Source: Siphonodentalium dalli
Lineage: Eukaryota > Mollusca > Scaphopoda > Gadilida > Siphonodentaliidae
Direction of reading: 5' to 3'
Length of the DNA: 64,000 bases
Assembly (NCBI GenBank): GCA_032622095.1
Contig: CP136061.1
Span: 40,553,797 to 40,617,796, forward strand
Below, piece after piece: positions 47,301 through 59,475 of this stretch (position 1 is its first letter; each line of letters starts with the position of its first letter). Under the pieces are notes generated by a model that saw only the letters and a list, made by a program, of their open reading frames with translations, was not told the DNA's origin and did no database searches. The position numbers and the translations under genes were made by a program.

Positions 47301-50300
47301 GGGGGTAACCTTAGACCCTCTGGGACAGTCTCACCTCTAGTTATATCATGCACACTGTGGGGGGTAACCTTAGACCCTCTGGGACAGTCTCACCTCTAGT
47401 TATATCATGTGCACTGGGGGGGGGGGGGTATCCTTAGACCCTCTGGGACAGTCTCACCTCTAGTTATATCATGTGCACTGGGGGGGTAACCTTAGACCCT
47501 CTCGGACAGTCTCACCTCTAGTTATATCATGTGCACTGGGGGGGGGGGGGTATCCTTAAATCCGCTGGAACAGTCTCACCTCTAGTTATATCATGTGCAC
47601 TGGGGGGGGGGGTATCCTTAAATCCGGCTGGAACAGTCTCACCTCTAGTTATATCATGTACACTGTGGGGTATCCTTAGACCCTCTGGGACAGTCTCACC
47701 TCTAGTTATATCATGTGCACTGGGGGGGGGGGGGTATCCTTAAATCCGCTGGAACAGTCTCACCTCTAGTTATATCATGTACACTGGGGGGGGGGGGGTA
47801 TCCTTAGACCCTCTGGGACAGTCTCACCTCTAGTTATATCATGTACACTGTGGGGGTATCCTTAAATCCGCTGGAACAGTCTCACCTCTAGTTATATCAT
47901 GTACACTGTGGGGGGTAACCTTAGACCCTCTGGGACAGTCTCACCTCTAGTTATATCATGTGCACTGGGGGGGGGGGGTATCCTTAAATCCGCTGGAACA
48001 GTCTCACCTCTAGTTATATCATGTACACTGTGCGGGGTAACCTTAGACCCTCTGGGACAGTCTCACCTCTAGTTATATCATGTACACTGTGGTGGGTAAC
48101 CTTAGACCCTCTGGAACAGTCTCACCTCTAGTTATATCATGTACACTGTGGGGGTATCCTTAGACCCTCTGGGACAGTCTCACCTCTAGTTATATCATGT
48201 ACACTGTGGGGGGTATCCTTAGACCCTCTGGGACAGTCTCACCTCTAATTATATCATGTACACTGGGGGTATCCTTAAATTCGGCTGGAACAGTCTCACC
48301 TCTAGTTATATCATGTACACTGTGGGGGGTAACCTTAGACCCTCTGGGACAGTCTCATTTCTAGTTATATCATGTGCACTGGGGGTATCCTTAAATTCGG
48401 CTGGAACAGTCTCACCTCTAGTTATATCATGTACACTGTGGGGGTATCCTTAGACCCTCTGGGACAGTCTCACCTCTAGTTATATCATGTACACTGTGGG
48501 GGGTAACCTTAGACTCTCTGGGACAGTCTCACCTCTAGTTATATCATGTGCACTGGGGGGGGGGGTAACCTTAGACCCTCTGGAACAGTCTCACCTCTAG
48601 TTATATCATGTACACTGTGGGGGTATCCTTAGACCCTCTGGAACAGTCTCACCTCTAGTTATATCATGTGGACTGGGGGGGGGGGTATCCTTAAATCCGC
48701 TGGAACAGTCTCACCTCTAGTTATATCATGTACACTGTTGGGGTATCCTTAGACCCTCTGGAACAGTCTCACCTCTAGTTATATCATGTGCACTGGGGGG
48801 GGGGGGTATCCTTAAATCCGCTGGAACAGTCTCACCTCTAGTTATATCATGTACACTGTGGGGGTATCCTTAGACCCTCTGGAACAGTCTCACCTCTAGT
48901 TATATCATGTGCACTGGGTGGGTATCCTTAAATCCGCTGGAACAGTCTCACCTCTAGTTATATCATGTACACTGTGGGGGGTAACCTTAGACCCTCTGGA
49001 ACAGTCTCACCTCTAGTTATATCATGTGCACTGGGGGGGGGGGTATCCTTAGACCCTCTGGGACAGTCTCACCTCTAGTTATATCATGTACACTGGGGGT
49101 ATCCTTAAATTCGGCTGGAACAGTCTCACCTCTAGTTATATCATGTACACTGTGGGGGGTATCCTTAGACCCTCTGGGACAGTCTCACCTCTAGTTATAT
49201 CATGTACACTGTGGGGGGTAACCTTAGACCCTCTGGGACAGTCTCACCTCTAGTTATATCATGTGCACTGGGGGGGGGGGGGTATCCTTAAATCCGCTGG
49301 AACAGTCTCACCTCTAGTTATATCATGTACACTGGGGTGGGGGTATCCTTAGACCCTCTGGGACAGTCTCACCTCTAGTTATATCATGTACACTGTGGGG
49401 TGGGGGGTATCCTTAAATCCGCTGGAACAGTCTCACCTCTAGTTATATCATGTACACTGTGGGGGGTAACCTTAGACCCTCTGGGACAGTCTCACCTCTA
49501 GTTATATCATGTACACTGTGGGGGGTAACCTTAGACCCTCTGGGACAGTCTCACCTCTAGTTATATCATGTACACTGGGGGGGGGGGTATCCTTAGACCC
49601 TCTGGGACAGTCTCACCTCTAGTTATATCATGTACACTGTGGGGGGTATCCTTAGACCCTCTGGGACAGTCTCACCTCTAGTTATATCATGTACACTGGG
49701 GGGGTGGTATCCTTAGACCCTCTGGGACAGTCTCACCTCTAGTTATATCATGTGCACTGGGGGGGTATCCTTAGACCCTCTGGGACAGTCTCACCTCTAG
49801 TTATATCATGTGCACTGGGGGGGGGGGGGTATCCTTAGACCCTCTGGGACAGTCTCACCTCTAGTTATATCATGTACACTGTGGGGGGTATCCTTAAATC
49901 CGCTGGAACAGTCTCACCTCTAGTTATATCATGTACACTGTGGGGGTATCCTTAGACCCTCTGGGACAGTCTCACCTCTAGTTATATCATGTGCACTGGG
50001 GGGGGGGGGGGTATCCTTAAATCCGCTGGAACAGTCTCACCTCTAGTTATATCATGTGCACTGGGGGGTATCCTTAAATCCGGCTGGAACAGTCTCACCT
50101 CTAGTTATATCATGTACACTGTGGGGGGTAACCTTAGACCCTCTGGGACAGTCTCACCTCTAGTTATATCATGTACACTGTGGGGGTATCCTTAAATCCT
50201 CTGGAACAGTCTCACCTCTAGTTATATCATGTACACTGTGGGGGTATCCTTAGACCCTCTGGAACAGTCTCACCTCTAGTTATATCATGTGCACTGGGGG

Positions 50301-53300
50301 GGGCGTAACCTTAGACCCTCTGGAACAGTCTCACCTCTAGTTATATCATGTGCACTGGGGGGGTAACCTTAGACCCTCTGGGACAGTCTCACCTCTAGTT
50401 ATATCATGTACACTGTGGGGGGTATCCTTAAATCCGGCTGGAACAGTCTCACCTCTAGTTATATCATGTGCACTGGTGGGGGTATCCTTAAATCCGGCTG
50501 GAACAGTCTCACCTCTAGTTATATCATGTACACTGTGGGGGGTATCCTTAGACCCTCTGGGACAGTCTCACCTCTAGTTATATCATGTGCACTGGGGGGG
50601 GGGGGTATCCTTAAATCCGGCTGGAACAGTCTCACCTCTAGTTATATCATGTACACTGTGGGGGGGTATCCTTAGACCCTCTGGGACAGTCTCACCTCTA
50701 GTTATATCATGTGCACTGGGGGGGGGGGGGTATCCTTAAATCCGGCTGGAACAGTCTCACCTCTAGTTATATTATGTACACTGTGGGGGGTATCCTTAGA
50801 CCCTCTGGGACAGTCTCACCTCTAGTTATATCATGTACACTGTGGGAGGTATCCTTAAATCCGCTGGAACAGCCTCACCTCTAGTTATATCATGTACACT
50901 GTGGGGGGTAACCTTAGACCCTCTGGGACAGTCTCACCTCTAGTTATATCATGTGCACTGGGGGGGTATCCTTAAATCCGCTGGAACAGTCTCACCTCTA
51001 GTTATATCATGTACACTGGGGGGGGGGGGGGGTATCCTTAGACCCTCTGGGACAGTCTCACCTCTAGTTATATCATGTACACTGTGGGGGGTATCCTTAA
51101 ATCCGCTGGAACAGTCTCACCTCTAGTTATATCATGTACACTGTGGGGGGTAACCTTAGACCCTCTGGGACAGTCTCACCTCTAGTTATATCATGTGCAC
51201 TGGGGGGGGGGGGGGGTATCCTTAAATCCGCTGGAACAGTCTCACCTCTAGTTATATCATGTACACTGTGGGGGGTAACCTTAGACCCTCTGGGACAGTC
51301 TCACCTCTAGTTATATCATGCACACTGTGGGGGGTAACCTTAGACCCTCTGGGACAGTCTCACCTCTAGTTATATCATGTGCACTGGGGGGGGGGGTATC
51401 CTTAGACCCTCTGGGACAGTCTCACCTCTAGTTATATCATGTGCACTGGGGGGGTAACCTTAGACCCTCTCGGACAGTCTCACCTCTAGTTATATCATGT
51501 GCACTGGGGGGGGGGGGGGGTATCCTTAAATCCGCTGGAACAGTCTCACCTCTAGTTATATCATGTGCACTGGGGGGGGGGGGTATCCTTAAATCCGGCT
51601 GGAACAGTCTCACCTCTAGTTATATCATGTACACTGTGGGGTATCCTTAGACCCTCTGGGACAGTCTCACCTCTAGTTATATCATGTGCACTGGGGGGGG
51701 GGTATCCTTAAATCCGCTGGAACAGTCTCACCTCTAGTTATATCATGTACACTGGGGGGGGGGGTATCCTTAGACCCTCTGGGACAGTCTCACCTCTAGT
51801 TATATCATGTACACTGTGGGGGTATCCTTAAATCCGCTGGAACAGTCTCACCTCTAGTTATATCATGTACACTGTGGGGGGTAACCTTAGACCCTCTGGG
51901 ACAGTCTCACCTCTAGTTATATCATGTGCACTGGGGGGGGGGGTATCCTTAAATCCGCTGGAACAGTCTCACCTCTAGTTATATCATGTACACTGTGCGG
52001 GGTAACCTTAGACCCTCTGGGACAGTCTCACCTCTAGTTATATCATGTACACTGTGGTGGGTAACCTTAGACCCTCTGGAACAGTCTCACCTCTAGTTAT
52101 ATCATGTACACTGTGGGGGTATCCTTAGACCCTCTGGGACAGTCTCACCTCTAGTTATATCATGTACACTGTGGGGGGTATCCTTAGACCCTCTGGGACA
52201 GTCTCACCTCTAATTATATCATGTACACTGGGGGTATCCTTAAATTCGGCTGGAACAGTCTCACCTCTAGTTATATCATGTACACTGTGGGGGGTAACCT
52301 TAGACCCTCTGGGACAGTCTCATTTCTAGTTATATCATGTGCACTGGGGGTATCCTTAAATTCGGCTGGAACAGTCTCACCTCTAGTTATATCATGTACA
52401 CTGTGGGGGTATCCTTAGACCCTCTGGGACAGTCTCACCTCTAGTTATATCATGTACACTGTGGGGGGTAACCTTAGACTCTCTGGGACAGTCTCACCTC
52501 TAGTTATATCATGTGCACTGGGGGGGGGGGGGGTAACCTTAGACCCTCTGGAACAGTCTCACCTCTAGTTATATCATGTACACTGTGGGGGTATCCTTAG
52601 ACCCTCTGGAACAGTCTCACCTCTAGTTATATCATGTGCACTGGGGGGGGGGGGTATCCTTAAATCCGCTGGAACAGTCTCACCTCTAGTTATATCATGT
52701 ACACTGTTGGGGTATCCTTAGACCCTCTGGAACAGTCTCACCTCTAGTTATATCATGTGCACTGGGGGGGGGGGTATCCTTAAATCCGCTGGAACAGTCT
52801 CACCTCTAGTTATATCATGTACACTGTGGGGGTATCCTTAGACCCTCTGGAACAGTCTCACCTCTAGTTATATCATGTGCACTGGGTGGGTATCCTTAAA
52901 TCCGCTGGAACAGTCTCACCTCTAGTTATATCATGTACACTGTGGGGGGTAACCTTAGACCCTCTGGAACAGTCTCACCTCTAGTTATATCATGTGCACT
53001 GGGGGGGGGGGTATCCTTAGACCCTCTGGGACAGTCTCACCTCTAGTTATATCATGTACACTGGGGGTATCCTTAAATTCGGCTGGAACAGTCTCACCTC
53101 TAGTTATATCATGTACACTGTGGGGGGTATCCTTAGACCCTCTGGGACAGTCTCACCTCTAGTTATATCATGTACACTGTGGGGGGTAACCTTAGACCCT
53201 CTGGGACAGTCTCACCTCTAGTTATATCATGTGCACTGGGGGGGGGGGGGGTATCCTTAAATCCGCTGGAACAGTCTCACCTCTAGTTATATCATGTACA

Positions 53301-56300
53301 CTGGGGTGGGGGTATCCTTAGACCCTCTGGGACAGTCTCACCTCTAGTTATATCATGTACACTGTGGGGTGGGGGGTATCCTTAAATCCGCTGGAACAGT
53401 CTCACCTCTAGTTATATCATGTACACTGTGGGGGGTAACCTTAGACCCTCTGGGACAGTCTCACCTCTAGTTATATCATGTACACTGTGGGGGGTAACCT
53501 TAGACCCTCTGGGACAGTCTCACCTCTAGTTATATCATGTACACTGGGGGGGGGGGGTATCCTTAGACCCTCTGGGACAGTCTCACCTCTAGTTATATCA
53601 TGTACACTGTGGGGGGTATCCTTAGACCCTCTGGGACAGTCTCACCTCTAGTTATATCATGTACACTGGGGGGGTGGTATCCTTAGACCCTCTGGGACAG
53701 TCTCACCTCTAGTTATATCATGTGCACTGGGGGGGTATCCTTAGACCCTCTGGGACAGTCTCACCTCTAGTTATATCATGTGCACTGGGGGGGGGGTATC
53801 CTTAGACCCTCTGGGACAGTCTCACCTCTAGTTATATCATGTACACTGTGGGGGGTATCCTTAAATCCGCTGGAACAGTCTCACCTCTAGTTATATCATG
53901 TACACTGTGGGGGTATCCTTAGACCCTCTGGGACAGTCTCACCTCTAGTTATATCATGTGCACTGGGGGGGGGGGTATCCTTAAATCCGCTGGAACAGTC
54001 TCACCTCTAGTTATATCATGTGCACTGGGGGGTATCCTTAAATCCGGCTGGAACAGTCTCACCTCTAGTTATATCATGTACACTGTGGGGGGTAACCTTA
54101 GACCCTCTGGGACAGTCTCACCTCTAGTTATATCATGTACACTGTGGGGGTATCCTTAAATCCTCTGGAACAGTCTCACCTCTAGTTATATCATGTACAC
54201 TGTGGGGGTATCCTTAGACCCTCTGGAACAGTCTCACCTCTAGTTATATCATGTGCACTGGGGGGGGCGTAACCTTAGACCCTCTGGAACAGTCTCACCT
54301 CTAGTTATATCATGTGCACTGGGGGGGTAACCTTAGACCCTCTGGGACAGTCTCACCTCTAGTTATATCATGTACACTGTGGGGGGTATCCTTAAATCCG
54401 GCTGGAACAGTCTCACCTCTAGTTATATCATGTGCACTGGTGGGGGTATCCTTAAATCCGGCTGGAACAGTCTCACCTCTAGTTATATCATGTACACTGT
54501 GGGGGGTATCCTTAGACCCTCTGGGACAGTCTCACCTCTAGTTATATCATGTGCACTGGGGGGGGGGGGGGGGTATCCTTAAATCCGGCTGGAACAGTCT
54601 CACCTCTAGTTATATCATGTACACTGTGGGGGGGTATCCTTAGACCCTCTGGGACAGTCTCACCTCTAGTTATATCATGTGCACTGGGGGGGGGGGTATC
54701 CTTAAATCCGGCTGGAACAGTCTCACCTCTAGTTATATTATGTACACTGTGGGGGGTATCCTTAGACCCTCTGGGACAGTCTCACCTCTAGTTATATCAT
54801 GTACACTGTGGGAGGTATCCTTAAATCCGCTGGAACAGCCTCACCTCTAGTTATATCATGTACACTGTGGGGGGGTATCCTTAGACCCTCTGGGACAGTC
54901 TCACCTCTAGTTATATCATGTACACTGTGGGGGGTATCCTTAGACCATCTGGGACAGTCTCACCTCTAGTTATATCATGTACACTGTGGGGGGGGGTATC
55001 CTTTGACCCTCTGGGACAGTCTCACCTCTAGTTATATCATGTACACTGTGGGGGGTATCCTTAGACCCTCTGTGACAGTCTCACCTCTAGTTATATCATG
55101 TACACTGTGGGGGGTAACCTTAGACCCTCTGGGACAGTCTCACCTCTAGTTATATCATGTACACTGGGGGGGGGGGGGTATCCTTAGACCCTCTGGGACA
55201 GTCTCACCTCTAGTTATATCATGTACACTGGGGGGGTATCCTTAGACCCTCTGGGACAGTCTCACCTCTAGTTATATCATGTGCACTGGGGGGGGGGGTA
55301 TCCTTAGACCCTCTGGGACAGTCTCACCTCTAGTTATATCATGTGCACTGGGGGGGTATCCTTAAATCCGCTGGAACAGTCTCACCTCTAGTTATATCAT
55401 GTACACTGTGGGGGGTATCCTTAGACCCTCTGGGACAGTCTCACCTCTAGTTATATCATGTGCACTGGGGGGGGGGTATCCTTAAATCCGCTGGAACAGT
55501 CTCACCTCTAGTTATATCATGTGCACTGGGGGGGGGTATCCTTAAATCCGGCTGGAACAGTCTCACCTCTAGTTATATCATGTACACTGTGGGGGGTAAC
55601 CTTAGACCCTCTGGGACAGTCTCACCTCTAGTTATATCATGTACACTGTGGGGGTATCCTTAAATCCGCTGGAACAGTCTCACCTCTAGTTATATCATGT
55701 ACACTGTGGGGGGTATCCTTAGACCCTCTGGGACAGTCTCACCTCTAGTTATATCATGTGCACTGGGGGGGGTAACCTTAGACCCTCTGGGACAGTCTCA
55801 CCTCTAGTTATATCATGTGCACTGGGGTGGTAACCTTAGACCCTCTGGGACAGTCTCACCTCTAGTTATATCATGTACACTGTGGGGGGTAACCTTAGAC
55901 CCTCTGGGACAGTCTCACCTCTAGTTATATCATGTGCACTGGGGGGGTATCCTTAAATCCGGCTGGAACAGTCTCACCTCTAGTTATATCATGTACACTG
56001 TGGGGGGTAACCTTAGACCCTCTGGGACAGTCTCACCTCTAGTTATATCATGTACACTGTGGGGGTATCCTTAAATTCGGCTGGGACATTCTCACCTCTA
56101 GTTATATCATGTACACTGTGGGGGTATCCTTAGACCCTCTGGGACAGTCTCACCTCTAGTTATATCATGTACACTGGGGGGGGGGGGGGTATCCTTAAAT
56201 CCACTGGAACAGTCTCACCCCCTCTAGTTATATCATGTGTACTGTGGGGGGGGGGGGGGGGGTATCCTTAAATCCACTGGTACAGTCTCACCTCTAGTTA

Positions 56301-56328
56301 TATCATGTGCACTGGGGGGTATCCTTAG
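41341..56328 (+). repeat. Main satellite array, ~59-bp monomer with a poly-G run
   Basis: About 15 kb (roughly 250 monomers) of head-to-tail repeats. Two main types alternate irregularly: type A with TTAGACCCTCTGGGACAG and type B with TTAAATCC(G)GCTGGAACAG. Both continue with TCTCACCTCTAGTTATATC, ATGT(A/G)CACTG and a G run of about 4 to 17 residues, then GTATCC or GTAACC. All G runs lie on the + strand. Monomer length varies mainly through the G run. Large internal duplications exist (see findings). The open frames across it (ISCTLWGVSL, GTVSPLV) are satellite translations, not genes. Confidence 0.97.
46915..54845 (+). repeat. ~3.97-kb tandem duplication inside the satellite
   Basis: Rare monomer variants recur at a constant offset of about 3,965 bp: CATGCACACTG at 47349 and 51318, CTCTCGGACAG near 47505 and 51472, CTCTAATTATATC near 48243 and 52208, TCATTTCTAG near 48355 and 52320, TATATTATG near 50768 and 54735, CAGCCTCACC near 50870 and 54837. 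The two copies are thus about 46915-50880 and 50880-54845. They differ mostly in G-run length. Confidence 0.85.
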
Positions 56329-58461
56329 TAGTCTGGGAATAAATTTGGACTAAGTTGTTTTTTATTCTGTTTTGAAGAGGAATATATCCTCTACAACATA
56401 TCCAAAATCCACTTTGCGCAAACTTTTTTACAGATATTTTTAAAATGCCCATTTTTCGACCATGTCAAGTAGGTTTTTCTACAATATCCCTCATCGGCGA
56501 CACCAGAACGCATTAATCCTCCATCCGATATATACCAGTTTGTGTGAAATTAGAGTATAGGGGGCGAATAGAGTGACAAGGACAGAAAATAATGCAATCG
56601 CGGCGATGAAATGGCTGTCAAAATGGCCACAACTCCAATCCATGCTACTACGAAAGCAACAGATTGGATAACCACCTATATTTGAAAATACACATTGGTA
56701 ATTTACAGGTATGTTGTCATATATATCTTTAAAGATACACATATAATTAAAACAGATTTGTCTGAATGATTTATCGATCACTGCAACGCACGTTAACCCA
56801 ATGATTTACGTTCGGGTTCTCTGCTTAGAATGCACACAACAGTCGGGCCAAAAACAGTTATTTCAGGCATGCAACACACGAAGTAATATTTCGTCACGCA
56901 GTGCGTGGTAGTTTCATTTGGAATGATGATTAATTATTGAATGTAACGCAGAAACTGAAGTGCACACCCTTGCTGTGTAAATACTAGTTACATTTCCGGA
57001 ATTTTCAACACTCTCCGTGATAATAAACCATACACGTATGTTGTAATGCTGATTATACTGTAAAGAAACACTCATCTCTTCAACAGGATAGTACCCTATC
57101 TCACTAGATCGAAGAGTACATTTTATTTAATACTAAATTTCATGCTGTTTCCAAACCGGTTTCTTAGACAATTTTGTTCAAATTACTTCAATCGGCACTT
57201 TACAACGGGAATATGTACCACGCAATGCACACTATTAGTTTTCAGTATCTTGTTTGAAATTATATTACCATTGTCACCCACAAACTTGCGTTAAATATCA
57301 GGTCATCAGCGTTTAAAGTTATTAGTTCTGCATTTACCATTCACTCAATGTTGATATTTATGGGTTTGTATGCAGCAGATATGTCTAACATTAGGGAGAA
57401 TGGGTAAATGGCGGCAATGCGGTTGCAGAAAAGGTAGTACATTTCAGTATATGTGGCCTTAGTGCATTTAAGCACATATAATTTCCAGGTATAAAGACAG
57501 TCTCTGACACAGAGTATGTAAGCAAATTAGGTTATGTTGAGAATTTATTGAAGATAGTCTATTGTACTTCTTTGTATTTTGATAAATTGCGTTCATGGTA
57601 TACCACCATGCATTTGTGTGATAAAAGCGAAATATTTGTGTTTAATCACTTGACCAGCGGCAAGTATGACTACTATTTTAAGACACGGACAATAGGATCT
57701 ACACATTTTACCTAGTACCATATGAATAGCCCTCACACTGTTCTATAGTAGTGAATTTTGACAGATTTGGTGTTGTAGATATAAAAATAAATTATTATCG
57801 GTCACATTCGTTTTCGTTACATACATTTCTGCTTCTAGAAAAGGTCACTTAATCAATTCATCCCTATTAGATCCTATTTAACTATTTAATTACACATATA
57901 TTACACGATTCAAGATAAACAGTACAGATAAAACTGCGTTATTCTTCTGTTTCTTGGCGCCCAAAAAGTCCACATTTAATCGTTGTATGAGACCTGGCTT
58001 TCGTTTGCTCTCTTGCAAGATACATTAGAGAGAATTCTTACACTATTATTAAAGCTCCCCTTATACTCTGAAATCATTCTTCCTCGTATAATTCGATGGG
58101 CTTGTTCGTTCTTGTATGACTAGCTATTCAATTTTCCACAAATTGTAAATTTCATTCGCTTTTGTTCATTTTGGCAGCCATATTGGGACAGACATTCTAC
58201 CGATATGGTTCACGACTAAGCATTATTTGTGTGCATTTTATTTTATCACTAATTTGGTATTAGTTGGCGCACCTACCACCGAAATTCAGAATTTTTCTAT
58301 ACCATCTGTCATCATGGACGCCATCTTGGATTACAGAAATGCTCAAAGCGGATTTTTGATATGTTATAGAGGATATATTCTTCTTCAAAATGGAATAGAA
58401 TCCAACTTAGTCCAAATTTATTCTAGGTTGACCCTAAAATGTTAGTTTATCGACCAGTCTA
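56329..58461. mobile_element. Long inverted-repeat transposon in the satellite, copy 2
   Basis: The ends TAGTCTGGGAATAAATTTGG and CAGTCTA close inverted arms (about 56329-56640 and 58130-58461) that share GGACTAAGTTG, GAGGAATATATCCTCTA, and CATATCCAAAATCC with their complements. The satellite is duplicated by 3 bp, TAG, at 56326-56328 and 58462-58464. Arm words are shared with copy 1 (CGCCATCTTGGAT, TATCCAAAATC). The 1.5 kb centre has no gene that I recognise. Confidence 0.82.
56641..58129. other. Interior of inverted-repeat transposon copy 2
   Basis: AT-rich, with only short open frames. No domain, exon border or RNA gene is seen. Confidence 0.45.
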
Positions 58462-58527
58462 TAGACCCACAGACCCACCTTTAGTTATATCATGTGCACT
58501 GCGGGGGGGGGGGGGGGGGGGGGGGGG
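58462..58527 (+). repeat. Satellite, right remnant (split from the main array)
   Basis: One monomer, TAGACCCACAGACCC, ACCTTTAGTTATATCATGTG, CACTGC and a G run of about 26 residues. It continues the array on the far side of inverted-repeat copy 2. Confidence 0.85.
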
Positions 58528-58990
58528 TTCCTGATGATAACTGAATTGTTGGGTTATTGGATTGAAACCAAATTTGGTATGTGAGTTTATGAGCTTAATA
58601 CAGGTGAATTTCGAATATAGGTTCGGTCCGCCCATTTTGGCTGGAGTTATGGCACCTTTTTTACTTCGGATTTTTCATTTTGAGGTTTCTGGATGATAAC
58701 TTTAGTTTTGTAATCTGATTGTTTTTAAATTTGAATGTGGATTAACCACATGAAGATACAGGTCGAGTTCAAATTTGGGTTTGGTATGCCCATTTTTGAC
58801 GTTGTTATGGTCCTTGTTGACTTAAATTTGCCAATTATTTTGGTTTCCAGATGATAACTTTTAAGTTATCTTTTAAGTTATCTGATTGTTTTTAAATTCA
58901 ACTGAATCTCTTGATATTTGGTACGTGGTTCAATTTTCAGAAGACAAAGACGGAATTTGGTCTCAGTCACGGTGCAATGAATTTTGACAG
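58528..58990 (+). repeat. GATGATAACTTTA-type tandem-core repeat
   Basis: Three diverged units with GATGATAACT, AACCAAATTTGGTATG or its variants, CAGGT(C/G)(A/G)A(A/G)TTC and GAGTTATGG. It is related to 24025-24660. Unit heads follow directly on the satellite's last G run. Confidence 0.6.
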
Positions 58991-59098
58991 AGTTTGAATA
59001 AACCTATCCTTACTAAAAAGCAACCGTTTCAGGTGACATATGGTCGGTGACCTTTTATTGTATCTGTGTTGTCTGAATCAAATTACTTTATTTTACAG

Positions 59099-59272
59099 AG
59101 TCTCAACACACATCTCGAAGATGGTAAACACGCAAGAAGGATGGCTGCATTGAAACGCATCAAACATGCAGGCAAAGTAAATCCCAAAGCACGGATCTGT
59201 GAACTTTGTAATGTCGTTTGTAGCAATATAGATAATTTCAATAACCACATCCATGGACAAAAGCATGAGAAG
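59099..59272 (+). CDS. Exon: matrin/ZFR-type zinc fingers
   Basis: A 174-bp exon between TATTTTACAG and GTAACC, phase 0 at both ends (58 codons). It opens with SLNTHLEDGKHARRMAALKR, whose two histidines complete the finger begun by CDVCHLIYKTKD in the exon at 32464-33263, giving C-x2-C-x12-H-x5-H. A 14-residue basic linker follows, then a full second finger, CELCNVVCSNIDNFNNHIHG then QKH. Tandem fingers with this spacing and an AALK after the first are typical of ZFR and related double-stranded-RNA-binding proteins. The transcript must continue to the right, but no later exon in phase was found in the window. Confidence 0.8.
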
Positions 59273-59475
59273 GTAACCTGTTATTTCACCTGAACATAAA
59301 ATACCCATAAAATTTAAAAAACCTCAAATTATGTATATCACATTCTAAATTATATACCTGCATTGGAAAGAGGAATCTCCATAGCCGATATATCAAAGTT
59401 ATTCCCGTGAAAAATGTTGTTAAGTGTATTATATGAGTATCATGGTTTGTTTTTGATAGGTTCACAGCTGCGGAG

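Larger units (their letters stand above)
33264..59098 (+). other. Very large intron (25.8 kb) holding the satellite
   Basis: The donor GTAAGT (33264) and acceptor TATTTTACAG (ending 59098) join two phase-0 exon ends to restore one C-x2-C-x12-H-x5-H zinc finger. The intron holds a Helentron-like 3' end, the whole satellite with its two inverted-repeat transposons, and a GATGATAAC repeat. An additional small exon inside cannot be excluded, but the finger spacing argues against one. Confidence 0.7.

Noticed and set aside
41737-55663. Many open frames of 65-100 codons across the satellite
   Set aside because: They are translations of the tandem monomer (repeated GTVSPLVISC and similar). They arise because a monomer of about 59-60 bp can lack stops in one frame, and they vary with G-run length.
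41341-56328. CRISPR-like array of direct repeats
   Set aside because: There are no unique spacers: the whole unit is repeated. The context is eukaryotic with introns.
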